Assembly: GCA_015227615.1 (NCBI GenBank)
Contig: JAALGZ010000008.1
Span: 992,001 to 1,056,000 of the forward strand
Length of the DNA stretch: 64,000 nucleotides
Direction of reading: 5' to 3'
Source of the DNA: Labyrinthula sp. Ha
Taxonomy: Eukaryota; Sar; Bigyra; Labyrinthulida; Labyrinthulaceae
Part shown: piece after piece, positions 11,201-25,000 of the stretch
How the letters are laid out: each line of letters begins with the position of its first letter
Position numbering within the stretch: position 1 is the first letter of the stretch
Notes under the pieces: model-generated
The model's input: only the letters and a program-made list of their open reading frames with translations
The model's database searches: none
Told to the model about the DNA's origin: nothing
Made by a program: the position numbers and the translations under genes

Positions 11201-14200
11201 CAATTAAAGTTCTCTTATGCGTATTATTAATAATGTTAGTTTACATGTACTTTGATTCGAGTTTCCCTGGAGTGCTGTTTTTTTTTAATTCCTTCTTATG
11301 GTTTACCTTCCTAATAGTGTAGAGAAGTTAATTTCAACTATATTGTCGTGTAACACTCTTTGCTATACTAGAAACGAATTAGCTAGTCATATCTCAATTA
11401 GATTATTCTTATATTATTTTTTCTCAAAGTTCTCAAAGTGTTCATAAAAACTCTTAGATTCGCAAAACTCAACCCTGGAAACTACTTGTCAAGCTGCAAA
11501 GTATTAATTCGGTTGTTCATTTCTTTATCATTCGAATAAATATGCGAATTCATCGTGGTTCCGGGTTTTACCTAGTTTTGATCAATAAAATTAATGCAAT
11601 CATTCCTTCAAATGAGTATGACCCGTAATCGACACCAAGAAGAATTTTTATCCTAATTTCCCTAACATTGTTTCTATTGGCGATACTCTGTAACTCTGTG
11701 TAATATTTTGATTGATGAGTCTTCTTTATTTTAATTTTAACTTTTATGGTACCTGTTTTTGATTAGAGTGGCTTGGGATACATTTTTTCTTCTGATGAAG
11801 CTTAATACGATAGTTATTATTACAATTTAGAAAACTCACATCATAACTGATGTTAATGATCCGGTACGACCATGTGTAAATGAAGGGTTTCCAAAAATTA
11901 AAAAAACTGATTCTTCTAATTAAGCTGCTAGGGAAATTTTATATAAACAGAATTTGTCATGCTGTTGTTTCGGATGCTTCAAGTATTTCTACTTTTCTTA
12001 CCGTTCACCTCTTCCCATTCAATCTCCCCCTTACTGTCTAGAAAGTATTGCCTATAGTCTGTTAATTTACCTATCACTATCAACCCAATTAAGGATTACA
12101 TTCATTGTGATATGGCCCAAATAACCTGATTCTACCCATAACGCCCATGAAACGAATTACTAGTGAGTTTTTACCTGGGGAAATTTTAAGAAATTTGCTA
12201 TTTAGAAATAATTTGTTTTGACGCTTTGATTGATAAAGTAACTTGGTACAAATTTATTATGAAAAAAATAAGCCCTTGAGATATAAAAGTATTTTTCCCT
12301 TTTTTTTCTATTTTTTAGGTCAGTGTGTAAGTTTGATACGGGATCTCTAAGTTTTATACGAACCATCAAACTCTACTAAGAGAGCAAGTCACAAATATAT
12401 TATCTAGCTCTTACTAGTGGCCAAAATTATTAAAATTCTAATCGATTTTCAAAGGATGTATTAATTGGTGCAAAAAAATATTTTAGGGGACAAGAAAAAA
12501 TATTCTGAGAGTTTAACTAGATGAATTGGATTGAACTTTTTCAAAAGGACTGTTCTCATGCTAACCTTAATAGAAGTCAACGTTAACACATGAATGAAAA
12601 TGCATTAAACAAGTAAGGTACAATTTTGTGTCGTAGAGCATACCCGTTTCTCAACACGACCAATAGGCGAAATTGATACTTATTAAGAGTTTAAATATGC
12701 CTATATATATACGATTCAGACTCTAGATGGATTTTCTGATGACTTAGTGTATATTCCCACTCTTTTCACAAATTTTAATGAAGTAAAAAGTAGTTTTTAG
12801 GAGGTTTGGAAAGAGACAAAATAATAAGAAATATAAGGTGCTACCCCTGTAAAAATTATGTATTAACCGTAATCATTTGAGGAATTATCCGGGAAACAAT
12901 TTTATTATTTAATTATGTAGCACCGCCTTGTTGAAAAACTTATAACCCCACATCCAGTTTCTATTATATATTAACATGATGCCACTACAGGGTTATTATC
13001 ATAAAGTTCTTACCCCAATCACCCTCTACCATACATGTGCTGGTATCCTAATATCTTCGCAATTAGCCTTAAGCGAAAAGCCACGTAATATAATTATCAA
13101 ATTCTTTTCTTAGATAAAGTGGAACCAGAATATATATCAAGAAAATGAATAAGTAACATCTATACTATTCTTATAATCTTTATGAACTATTTCGTACAGC
13201 ATGTTAAGATGAACGGACTGTTTAAAGTTGAAACTCCGTATACTCCAGAGAAAAGATATAAGAGCCTTCCAAACTAAGAACATAATCAATAGAATTCAAT
13301 TAAAAACTTAAACCATATATGATGAAGCGACAAAACCTATTATAGAGCTAGGTGATATTCAGCTGAGTTCTTAAAAAAAAATCGCTGAGAATTATCTCCC
13401 ACAGCAAAAAAATAGAAAAGTAATTCAAAATAAATATCTCTATTCAACCAGTAGAGAACTACCGAGAACCTGTGCAAATAACTTTTTACTAATTGGTTAT
13501 AGACGGTTTTACTATAGAAGTTCAATGCGAATTAGGAAAAACATGGCAAGTAATGCTTTCAGATAAATTTTTCAACGAGGAGAAAGCGCAAATTCAACAG
13601 AAAGAAAGAAAAGAATCTAAAGACCCGTTCAAACTTAGCACTTTATCTACTAATTTAGCCAATCAGAATAATTACATGGTGTCGGAAATTGCCGCTATCT
13701 ATCTTCTTAGTTTTCCTATATTAGTATATGCAATGACTTAAGACAGATTTATATTGTGATAACGGTAAAGATAATTTAGTATTTGCTTAAAAAACAATTA
13801 TTTAGAAATACCCAGCTTAATATCTTATGACCCTATCGACGGCACGGGAGGAAGAACATGCAATATCCACATGCTACATTTATATACAGTTCTTATTCAA
13901 TGAATGACAACTGAAGCAGATCAGGATAGCTCGTCTTAGTGGTATGGTTTCATTGCATTTCATATCATTCAATTATTTTATCAATAACTATCATCTACGT
14001 TTATTGTAACATTTAAGAAATCTGATCATTTCTCCTATATTATGAATGACATTACTCCACGTTTTAACCCTTAGATTGAGCGTAAAACTTTCTTTAGCCG
14101 TATTAATTGCCAATAAAGGTATCTGCATCACCGAAATTTAATTTTTGTAGTAATACGCGCTGCTCCCTACCTTTTCTTTTGAAACTAAAGTTTTCTACGT

Positions 14201-16429
14201 TGTTATTTACGATTTACTATGAATATCTCATACTAGAACAGATAAACCCTATGTTAATACCCCCAATGAACCCCTATACCTTACATCAGATGCTCTAGCA
14301 CAATTATTATTTTTTTTAAGTCAATATTTATAATCTCAATTTGTAGGCTTTTAAACCTAAAATGTATGATCCACAATACCTTTAGTTCTTCTCAGTGACG
14401 ACTCTCCAATATGTCAACTGTGTTACAGATGGACATTGCATATGTTAGAAATCGACTCTTATTTTGATTTTAAGTATAAAAATATAGGATTTTGATAATT
14501 AATAAGTGTTTTCGAGTATTCGCTGATCATCAATTAACAAAACAATATTTTGAGATTAATCAAAATTATTTCATGAGAAAACATAGGTAGAAACTATATT
14601 AATTAAATTTTCTATAGAGAATATAAGATTCCTGGTACAGCGAAGCACAATTCCATTGCAATGATACTGTTAATTTATATATATCAAACTCTTCAATGTT
14701 AAATAATTTATGTCATATTCTGGTACAGCTTGGTTGGATGAAAACGCGTTCTAGATAAGGCATATGATTTGTAACATTTTATTGTGTTGAATCTTCTGAT
14801 GTTTGAAAAGCATGATACAAAACATAAACGAGAAAATAAAAAGTTTCATCCCTCAGAATAAATTTACTTACGTTGCCAAGCGTAGTTGTACGTTAATGCA
14901 CTTTCTTTTGGTCTCAGAAGAGTATTATCTTGGTTGTTTCATTACAAACTTAATTTTATACTCGTTTTTTAGGCTGTTAACTAATGCGATGTTGTCTCCG
15001 TTTTCAGAATTAGTAGATACCTCCTGTATTGTAAAGATCCGTCAAATAATATATATCTGGTTCTCGTAAACTAATTCAGGTTGATTTTCCTTAATATCAT
15101 TTCTTTCATTTTGTTACTTTCTATTTGCATTAGCTCGTTGTACATTATAGCTGCAAATATATCTTGAAAGATTATTAATATTAAGGTTAATTCAAGATTA
15201 TTTTCTTCAATTATTTTGATTTGAGGCTTTTGAGCTAAATTCACACAGTAGTATTATCTACAGCTATATGAGTTACGCAAAGCAAAAGAGTAGCGTTAAA
15301 ATAGCTCCCTGTTATTGAAGAGTTTTGGAGGCTTCGTGATGTCACATGTGAATCAGGTATTAATTACTTTCTAATTTGTTTAATATCATTTACTTTATTT
15401 GGAGGAGTTTATGGTATTATTCTAATATACTAACTGTTCTTCTTAAGCAAGGACATTTCTGCATATCAGTCAGGTCTAGATGATTTTTAGTTCTTTCGTT
15501 ATAGAGAATTATTTTTATAAACCTGAATGACATCATTTAACCAAAATACTTGAGAACAAATAATTTGTACATTTTCAAACAAGTATTGTTTTTCTATTTG
15601 GTTTACTACTCTAGTATAAGCGAAGCTGGAACTGACTTTTGTGAAAATAAATTAAATTGCAAAATTCATTATGTCCTAATTGCTCGAATAAAACTACTCC
15701 TGCAGCACAACTAACTCACCACTATTAACCCTTTAGAAACCAAATATCATCAACCCTAATACTAGTAAAACATACACATTACACTTATGGTTGTTTGAAT
15801 TAGTATTGTATTCATAAAATTAGTTAGTTAGCTTAGAGATTATTTGGGGCCGAGTTCTAACCTACATATTAAGCTAGGTCTTAACATGTTACCTTGTATA
15901 TGTGAATCATTTCCTGGGTCCATCTTCACATGAAATTAACTGATGGCATCAATTGTGTCATATTTTGAACAACAACAACTAACACAGCAATTGTTCATTT
16001 AGTCTTGATTTAAAGCCAAAATAACATGATACATTGAGAACTATTAATCTCCTATACTTTAAAACTCTCCAAGATTCCTTGCAAAACAGTTCATCAAGTT
16101 CTAACATCGAACTGGAAATGTTGAAATAGAGGTACCTAGTCCATCTACCTAGAGCAGTGCCCTTCTACTAATAACCATAAATTTGAAATACTATTACAGA
16201 CCTCTTCATTGAGAAGTTAAATCCCAAACTACTGTTGAGTGATAGTATTCATATTTAGTTAAACAGCATTGTAGCTTATACTGGTCTCAACCAGAATTAA
16301 CCTATAATAAGCTTGAGAATATGGCATAGCTATTCAACAATCTCCCATAGATACTATTTCCTTCATGCTAACTACTTAGGTATGAAACTCTAAAGGACGA
16401 ATCCAGTGTTATAAGAAAGCTATTGTTCT
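8273..16429. other. 8-kb gene desert
   Basis: No supported gene on either strand. Frames are short and without recognisable motifs. The most coding-like patch is near 13,493-13,741 on the plus strand, a hydrophilic 60-residue run of balanced composition (starting VIDGFTIEVQCELGKTW), which may be a decayed exon. Homopolymer and AT tracts are common. A short patch at about 16,240-16,370 resembles the terminal sequence of the Ty1/copia fossil downstream. Confidence 0.55.
16240..16370 (+). mobile_element. Possible isolated LTR fragment of the copia family (fossil)
   Basis: A stretch including TCAACCAGAATTAACCTA and TAGCTATTCAACAATC aligns by eye with the 3' end of the Ty1/copia fossil at about 25,390-25,510. 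Similarity is patchy, as expected of an old copy. No internal element parts adjoin it, so it may be a solo LTR or a stray fragment. Confidence 0.3.
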
Positions 16430-18241
16430 TGCCCAACCAATGAGCTTTGCAGTGTATGATTTTCTAGAAGGTTTACCTAGAATTGATCCCGTTCTCTTAA
16501 CTAAAAACTTAAATGGTGTTCTTGTTCCCTCAGTTAAGTTTCATGTAGCTGCTAATAAAGCAATTGTCAAAGATCTTTGGAATATTTTTTGAAAAATAGT
16601 CAGGAGTAGATTGTATTTGATGATGTGAATGCAGGAAATGTATTACTCCTTGAACCAGGTACTGATCATGATCCGCTTCAAAGTTTTTTGAACTAGAGTT
16701 GTGGAACAAATATACTTATTCAAACCAATTTTCTTCTAAATCACCAACAAGGGTATCTAGAAGTGAAGAGGCTTTCAAAATTATGGTGGTGAAGAGACAA
16801 GTTACTAGATTATCCTACTTTTCAGCTTTGATGTATGACAATTTAGTACTTGAATCGGAGAAGAGATTTACAGGATTGATTGCTAAGAAAAAAGTTCTTG
16901 TTTCATTATATGATGATTCAAATAAAACTCTTATGGGGAGTATGCATGAACAATTTGCAAGTCTTCGTGATAAAGATTTGATAATAGGCGCTCATGGAGC
17001 TGGATTTTCACATTTGACGTTTATGAAAGAAGGTTCGTATGCAATTAGTTTAAAGTATACGTCTAATTCAGATATTTATTCTCATATGGCTTTCATTACA
17101 GGTGTGAATTTTGTAAATGTTCTATATAGAAAAAACTTTGGATTAGCTTTAGAAGAAATTTCACAAGTGGCGACAGATATTGTGAAAAAAGAGGTCTTTA
17201 ATAATTTGGGAAAGATATTATTTGTTAAAGTTATTTCAAGAAAACAAGAGAGAACTAGTTCCTTATGGGAAACTTTAATCTCTTTCAAAGGGAAGGAAAA
17301 GTTTGCTTCTCTTCTGTTGTTAATCGATGAAACCGTGAGTAAGCAAGAAGAAGAACTAAAAACTTTTGTTCAGTTTCACCAAGTGGAATATATTATTATC
17401 TTGGTATTCAATAAAGAAACTTGTCTCGAGGGGTTTACAGATTATGTTGAACCATTTTCTACTCCATCAGTTTACTTTTCTGAATCTAAAAGCAGTTTAT
17501 TAACTGCGAAAAAGACAGAAAAACTCTTTTTAATGATTTACATTGTCAATTATCTAAGAGCAAATAAGCAAACTATTGAGTATTAAAACATAATTTCTCA
17601 TTTTTGTTTTTTAAATTCAGGAACAAATAATTCTTATTTAGGCAACTTTATAGATTCATTTCTCAGAATAATCTCCTAGTAAAGGATTTAACCATCACTA
17701 CAAGATCTGTTTATTATTTTTGTGGTCAGATAGATTCTACACACTTAGGAAGAGCTTCAACTTGTGATAAGGATCCTTTGTTCATTTTATTAACGTCAAG
17801 TTTTCTCTTTTCAGTTTTGACGGGGTTTATTCAAAAATTGAGAAGTCGAGAAATATCTTTAGGTAGCGATTTTTCCATGAGTTGCTTTATAGAAAAAGTT
17901 CGAGGAAAGATAGTTTCTCTTTCTTGATAACTTTTCTAGCAAGAACAGAAAAAACTTCAAAAATATATAAAGTAAAAAGAACTGGCGCTGATGATCTTTT
18001 CGTAAAAGCAGCATCTATTTTTAAGTTTCATACTTCCAAGCTTAATGCTCCTGAGCAAGTATATGATAGACTTTTGTTCTTGGATCAACGAACTATGCCA
18101 CAGATGTACTACTCTCTATTCGAACATGGAGATCCAATTGATATTTCTGAAAATATTTTATCATCTACTTTTTTGAATGAAACATATGGTGAGGCTTTAG
18201 CGTATGTTCATCTTGTAACGCGAGTTGAAAGTGATGCTTAA
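16430..18241 (+). pseudogene. GT61-family glycosyltransferase, decayed or split
   Basis: The longest piece (16,699-17,586, 295 aa) contains IIGAHGAGFSHLTFM, the hallmark of GT61 (DUF563) glycosyltransferases, which transfer xylose or GlcNAc to glycans in the secretory pathway. Upstream, a frame from about 16,440 (SFAVYDFLEGLPRIDP) looks like the preceding part of the same domain, but stops and frame changes lie between. Downstream, a frame at 17,882-18,241 (starting LYRKSSRKDSF) has coding character but no family I recognise; it may be another exon or a neighbour. The breaks do not look like the clean 27-31-nt introns seen elsewhere in the window, so decay is more likely than splicing. A multi-exon live gene cannot be excluded. 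Confidence 0.5.
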
Positions 18242-18675
18242 GAAAGAATATCTTTGCAATTTGATGAACAACTGTTTTATGGCGACGAGATGATTCTTTG
18301 ATATGTACTTGATAATGTACCTGTTATTGAAATCCCTTTTCTCGTGCTAGAAAATGCAGAAATGAGTTTTTTACACAAATTCATAGATATTGTGAACTGA
18401 TGTCTTTAACTTTTTACGGAAAGAAATCTACCTTGATTTACGCCTGTATTCGCGAATTTAGAAAACTTTGAACAGTTTAATGCTTGGAAACAATTTCGGA
18501 TCTATTCTATACAAGTATTATTTAATTAAATAGTTTCTAACTATTACTACCTATTTTTCTTACGTACAGTTGTTTTTAAAGGTTCCAGTAATGATAGCTT
18601 CATTTCTTAACCCTGTCCTGGAACGAAATGTAGCTTCAGTTTCACCACAAAGCAGGTTCGTGTTACTATTTAACC
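18242..18675. other. Intergenic spacer, no gene seen
   Basis: Short AT-rich stretch between the GT61 relic (plus) and the LRR fragment (minus). No supported frame. Confidence 0.5.
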
Positions 18676-19302
18676 TCAATAATTCAAGATTGTTAAACCC
18701 ACTAAAGATACCATCATAAAGTTAGATCCAGTTAAACCATTGTTCAAAAGAGCAATTCTCTCTGCATTTCTTAGTAAACCAACAAGTTTCACTAACTTCC
18801 CCCCGTCAACTAAATTAGGTCCAGTAAAGGAGAACTCGTTAATTTGCATCTCATTTCCGGTTAGCAAAGAGTCAGAAACCTCAACTTGTGAATCAGCATC
18901 AATAAAAACTTTTCTTAGCACAGGTAGATTGGCTTTAGAAAAAAATCCATGGGGAAGTGTAACAACTGCTCCAAAATTAATTGTCACAGTATGTAGAGTA
19001 CAAGAAAAGGCATCCGCCATTGATTCTTCAGTGCAACTTGTAGCTGTTGCAAAAGTATGTGGACTCACATCTACAACATCAGGAAGCTCTAAATGTTGTT
19101 CTACATCTCCTATAAAGTCATCTTCTGAAAGTCTTAGTCCATCAAAGAGAAATTCAGGAAGACAAGTGATTCCGGGCAAGTGAATGCAACTTGGGCTCAA
19201 AGCAGTGGCTGTTTCCTTGAAAGCTAATTTAGCTTCTGGTCTTGTGCAAATATTTGCAAACGAAAACTTAAAAAAGATAATAGTAAAAGAAAGTTTGTTC
19301 AT
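18676..19302 (-). CDS. Secreted leucine-rich-repeat-like protein, probably truncated
   Basis: A 208-aa frame begins with a hydrophobic stretch (LSFTIIFFKFSFANIC) that could be a signal peptide. An extracellular-type sequence follows with cysteines at about 17, 38, 46, 89 and 100. The second half has leucine-rich spacing of the irregular LRR type (LPVLRKVFIDADSQVEV, ERIALLNNGLTGSNF). The frame stops abruptly after VGLTILNY, mid-repeat, so the gene is probably truncated or continues in another exon. Flanking sequence towards 18,600 also contains decayed gene-like pieces. Codon usage looks genuine, but nothing nearby tells its function. Confidence 0.5.
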   Translation of the reverse strand: MNKLSFTIIFFKFSFANICTRPEAKLAFKETATALSPSCIHLPGITCLPEFLFDGLRLSEDDFIGDVEQHLELPDVVDVSPHTFATATSCTEESMADAFSCTLHTVTINFGAVVTLPHGFFSKANLPVLRKVFIDADSQVEVSDSLLTGNEMQINEFSFTGPNLVDGGKLVKLVGLLRNAERIALLNNGLTGSNFMMVSLVGLTILNY

Positions 19303-20400
19303 TATCTCTAGTTTAGCTTTAAGTATATTCTGTATTTGTATTTAGCTATAGCCAGTTGTTTTTGAATAGAATTAAATGAGAACCCTTGCGTTCTGTGTGC
19401 AGTTTGAAGGTTGTAATAACTAATACGGGTCGAAAACTTCATCGGGGATATGATATTGATCCGAGTTGCAAACTGCAGCAGCTGTATAATTCCTGTAACT
19501 ATTGTTGGTGATTTCCCTTTGGAATTGTAAGTGGCTTAACGGTAGAGAAAATCTTACAGAATTTTTGGGAACCGTTTAGGAATAGTTTTGGTCATGATAT
19601 ACCCGTTAAGTTATAAGAGAAAAAGAAGAAGAAAATTTAAACAGCATATTTTAAGAAGGTTGTTTTAGTCAAAGGAGTTGTTTCTTATTTTCCTATGAAT
19701 GTGTAGTTCAATTCTATCAAAACGTAAAACACAATTAGGTCCTACTTACTTTGTAGCAACATCTGCTCGAGAGACAAGTAGGTATTAATAGTAAGGGTGT
19801 GAATAAAAAAGTAGAAAAAACAGTTAATGACATGTTAGAAAGCCTGAAAAATAAGAAATTAAAAGTTTTGACAACTATTCTGAACAAAACGAAATAAGAA
19901 GTGTGATAAACCAAAATACACCAGATGAGATATTTTTGTTAGTTATAATTGTTTTATAAAGTTAAAATGTTTGAGTTTTCTATTCAGATAAGGCACCCTA
20001 TGTTCAAAAAAGGGAGTATCACACTTTATAATGAACTTGCTGGAACAAATTTAAAGACTATAACAATCTAGGTTCTACCTTTGATTATTACATGACATAC
20101 TTTTCTCATTTTTCTAATATAGAAAGATACAGCAACTATTATTTTGTCCAAGGCTAGTTAAAACTTTTCCCTGGATGACTTATCGAGTACTTTCAGATAT
20201 TGGTTATATTTTGTGTTCAATGAAAGAAGTAAAGAGTTTTTGGAGCTCTTACTAAGTCATATTGTTCGAAATACTCTTGGGATAAGTTTCATGCTAAAGA
20301 AGAAGGATGTTGCATTTAAAATAATGGATACATTAATACTCAGTTTTGGTTATATTTAATGGAGATTTCTTCGATTTCTATAATAACTGATCAGAATAAA
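19303..20400. other. Intergenic, possible decayed exons
   Basis: No whole gene is visible. On the plus strand around 20,210-20,360 there is a short frame with coding-like composition (VFNERSKEFLELLLSHIV), which may belong with the lipocalin-like fragment downstream. Confidence 0.4.
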
Positions 20401-20420
20401 ATGTGTCAAATATTCAGGAA

Positions 20421-20779
20421 CAAAAGGTATGCACCATTGTACTCTTGGTAGATATAAAATAGATGATGAAAACAAAACATATACTTTCCCAAAGAATTAA
20501 TGCATTTTTCCACTCTGTATACTTCATATTCAAACCTAAACAATAGGAAATTTTGTTTACAATTCTGAAAATTATCATGTCTTAGTCACTGGTTATTCTG
20601 GATTAACTCAGTTTCTAATTATAGGAGAAGTTTACTTGAGTAAGAAAGCATCTGATGTAAAAGGATTTGATACAAGACAAGTAAAAGTTAAAGGTCGACG
20701 TTTATCAGAAACAATAGATTTCTCCTCATGTTTCAAAGAAGGAAAATTTTCTTGTGAAAACTGCGATTGTTTTTAAGTT
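20421..20779 (+). pseudogene. Lipocalin-like fragment, possibly spliced
   Basis: Two plus-strand pieces look related. The first (around 20,421-20,498) reads GTKGMHHCTLGRYKIDDENK, resembling the Cys strand of lipocalins (CxxAxYxLxxxGxI). The second (20,548-20,779) reads GNFVYNSENYHVLVTGYSG, then LIIGEVYLSKK, and ends in a Cys-rich tail CENCDCF before a stop. This matches the strand and helix order of the ApoD-type C-terminal half. A possible 30-nt GTATAC...AATAG intron lies between at 20,518-20,547, but it joins the second piece to a frame other than the first, so the parts may be relics. Lipocalins bind small hydrophobic ligands. The assignment rests on pattern only. Confidence 0.3.
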
Positions 20780-22040
20780 GCGTAATTTTTATTTAGTGAG
20801 TTGGGTTGCAGTTTATCATACTATTAATCAAATTTAATCTTCAATAACTTTAAAATTAGAAAAAAACTGTTCAATATGTTAACAGCCAGCTCCTATAACC
20901 CAATTAAAGAGAATAACTATATTTCCAGGGAACTATTCAAAAGAACTTAAGTTAGCTTAAGAAAAAATAATAACTTTAATAGTTAGTTTGTATGAGAAAA
21001 GATCTTAAGTTGTATGGGAAAAATTAAGGAGAAACTGCTCATTACTTATAAAGTTTCACTAAAGATGGAGTACTCATTTTGGAAATGACATTAACCAAAT
21101 ATTTAAGGTATGATAATGCAAAAAACATACGAAGAGTGGGTCAAAAGATGTAAAAAACCCAAAGCCTATCAGTACAAGGAAAAAAATAAAAAACCCACTT
21201 AACCTTTGGAAAAGGTTATTTATATATTCCCCAGGGAAAGAGATCTAATGTGTTATGTCTTAAAGGGTGTAAGTAAATCGGCTAATATCAAATCCCCCAA
21301 GTTAGATACAGTATAAGGAATATATTAATAAAGATAGGATGATAAAAAATGATATAGACGTATGTATAAAGCTATCTAGCGGCTGAGACGAAGGTGTATA
21401 TACCTGGGTCTAAAAATACATCGATGATATGTCCAAAGTTAACTTTATATAAAACAATCACATGTAGCGCTTGCAAGAAGATATTTTAATTCCCCACAGA
21501 AAGAATACAGTAGTTTAAAGCTGAATTTATATTTGATCGAGACACTGAAAAAGTAAGAATAGTATTAAGAGGCACGTTATCAATGGGTTTAATGCGTTAC
21601 ATCACTCAACATAGAAGCGTGCTTGAATTTTTTTAGTAAAACATCTATATACTTTGAAAAGATTTCCAATAATAAGATACTAAAACTTGAACATAAAATA
21701 CATAAAATACGGTTCATCATTACGAAATCTTCCTTAAGAGAAGAGAAAAATCACATTTGCACGATTTCAAATGTATGGGGACATACTCGAGCCAAAGACA
21801 TTGTGTAAGTTTTATCACAAAACCCTCAGGTGAAAAAATTTTTTTCAATCAAGTTTATTTGTTCTGGTAATAATTTAATTAAAGTATTATACTCTTTCCT
21901 AAAGGTTAAAATTTGGAATTAAGGTTTATTATAAGGTATTGATATTTTTAATGACCCTAGTATATGTATTTTTTTGCATTTAATATTAATGCTCTGTTTG
22001 ACATTGAACTCGTTTATTCCAGCATCATTCTTTAGCATAG
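20780..22040. other. Intergenic, no gene seen
   Basis: AT-rich sequence upstream of the copia fossil. Short frames only; none with recognisable motifs. Confidence 0.5.
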
Positions 22041-22049
22041 AATTATTTT

Positions 22050-25000
22050 TCTTCTTAATAATTATTAGATGAAGTATGCTAAGGATGTGCTGCTAGATAC
22101 CATCAGTATAACTCATGTAAGTTTAGAATAATAAAAGTAAATAACACGAATATATACGGTCGCAGTCAGACACAGAACTAGACTTAGAAGAAATATCAAA
22201 TGAAATATCCCCATATATATATATATTTATCTCGTGTAATACAACTCAATACAAGAACACTAAAAGTTATTTCTAATAAGGAGAAGTACGATTTTTATGG
22301 GTTCAAAAAGAATGCACTATCGTGAGAGTAGATCGTGGAGCTCAAAACCACATAGCTTTACAAGAAAGCTTGCTGAAACACAAAAAAAATGCAAAGCATC
22401 AAAGTCATCGGAACAATGCCACCAATAACTATTAACAGTTCTAATGGAATATTAAGCTTACTTCTTGAGGACAATATATGGATCAACATTCCTGGTATAA
22501 TTGCAGTTCCTCAATAGAAAGATACTGCAATATCTGAATCAAAATTCTTGAAGAAGTGTTTTTAATTTACAAACCTAAAAGAGTATATAACTAGACACGG
22601 GAGAAGAGTAGTTGCAAACCTGGAACAGAGCGAAAGTCACTTCATATTTCATGGAACGGCCAAGTTCAAGAATAAATAAGTAGTTGAAATACTATTGGAA
22701 AAAGTGGTATTAGTTGACATCGATTGCAGAAACCACATGAATCATTAACGCTTTGGACATCTGAATAACAGCACATTAAGAAAAAATAAATTACCATGTA
22801 TGGATATAAAGCCTTGTATATGATTTAGTACAACAAAATTACCAAAAGAGACAGAAACTTAACACAGAAGACCCAAACACAACTTCGTCATTTATTCCGG
22901 AACAGAATGTTGAAAAACTTCACCTATATGTATTTGGAACGTTGCCGAAGATTTTAACAGGGTCCATGTTGGCATTTGCCGATATAGACACCTTTACAAA
23001 CTGTATTGCTATTATCTTGATCAATTCCAAACAAGACACATTTAAGTCTCTATAAAGTCTGATAAAAGATTGAAACCAGATATAAACCCAAGATCAGATG
23101 TTTATTCTTGGATAACAGCTCAGAGTTCATTAACATCCAAAAGTTTATGGATTCTCAAGGAATGACCCTGGAAACCCCGAACAACTATATACCAAGTGAA
23201 AACGGAAATGTCGAGAAATATAATCATTCCTTATTCTATAAAATGAAGGCTGTGCTATAGCAAGAAAACCTGAAGATACCATTTTGGGCATTTACAGCTT
23301 TATAATTCACTTTAATCTTGAGCAAAATAATAAGGTTAAAAGAAAAAAGTGCATAAGAGCTTGTAATTGACAGAAAATCTGAACTAAATAAGATTATTGT
23401 CTTTGAATCAATAGGTTATATAAAGCTGTCAAAAACAACGCCGCCCAAATCAAAAGGTTATCTTTTTTGGTTATGATACAAGATCTAAAACGACGATTGT
23501 CTATCTAATTGAAACTGGTACGCCACCCAAAATAAGAGACATATCATAGCATGAAATAGGTACTTCATACCAAAATTCTTTGTCATTTCATAAAATTCTT
23601 AGTTGTTTCAGTTTGAAAGAAGAAAGTGGATTAGATGTTCGTGATAGAGTGATATAGATGTAGAACAGTGGAAGAAAGATAGGGATAAATAACAAGACAT
23701 CAAGCCGATAAGAAAAGAGAAGGAAAAGAAAATAGGTTTTTAGTCCTATTTACTTTGACGGCGTTTCTGAGAGGGATATTTTTCCTGGATCAATAATACG
23801 AAACGCCGTGCTTTAGTTAGTAATAGTCAGTGAACAAACGGCTCCACCGAAGAACTATGATAATGCAGCCAACACAGCGGATTAGGATGCGTGATTAAAC
23901 GCATATGTCAAGAAAGTAGCCGCACTGTAAACTTTCAGCAGCTTTAATGTTGTACCATGAACATCTCATCGGGTAGTCATCTCAATTATTGAATTATTGT
24001 TCACAAGAAGAAACATGGTAGGTGAATTTATTGCGAAGGTTTGTATTGTAGCAAAAGGCTATAGTAGAATAATACTACCACACACTGCAATAATATATTC
24101 ACCTGTTGCATCGGTAATTACCACACGTATGTTCTCGATATTTTCATAGACATTGAAGTGTGGAGTACATCAACTTGACGTAACTTCAGCGTTCATATAT
24201 GGAAAACTTCCAAACACAGTTTATCTGGAACTCCCTTAGAGACATCAAGAAAGAGAAGAAGAAAAAAATAAATGGATAACTAAAACCAGCGTATACGGTT
24301 TATAAGAGAGTCACAATATCTAGTATTCAACTGTTACTCAAGTATCTTATGATTTAGGAAAGGGTCAGCTACCTTCAGAGCAATGCATCTTCATAAAGAT
24401 AGAGGGAAGGGAAATATGCATGATTGTGCTACTTTATGTAGAAGATGTATTATATGATAATAAAACAAAGGAAATAAACCGATTTGAAGATGAAACAAGG
24501 AATGAGTTTAAGCTAAAAATTATGAAAATTGTGTGAAAATCTGTAGGAATCAAGTTCGACAGTGACACGAAAGATAAGTTACTACTAAATCAAGTTGTAA
24601 GAATTGAGAAAACAGTAGAGAAACATAGAGTAACAGAAATGAAACAAAGAAATACATCTATATCTCCGAATAAGGAAAACTCGGTGGGAAAAAGGAACTT
24701 AGTGGCAAGAAATTATACGAGTTCATTGTAGGATCTATTAATTACTTTGCTGTATTCTCGAGACCTGACATGGCACACATCGAATATAATTTTTCTAAAT
24801 ATGTAACAGAGCCAACTGAGATAATGGTACATTGTGCAAAAAGAATATTTATGTATATCTGTGATATCAGAGCTTTGAAGGTAGATGTATTTTTAGTGAG
24901 AAACATCAACATAATTGAAATCCATGTTGACGCTTCATATATGTCAAGTGAGGAAAGAAAAAGTATTACAGGAATTGTTATATACATGTACAAGAGCATT

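Noticed and set aside
13493-13741. 82-aa plus-strand frame with coding-like composition
   Set aside because: No recognisable motif, no clear start or neighbouring exons; mentioned only as a possible decayed exon.
18740-19183. 147-aa plus-strand frame opposite the LRR-like fragment
   Set aside because: The minus-strand frame has a signal-like start and LRR spacing; this one is its shadow.
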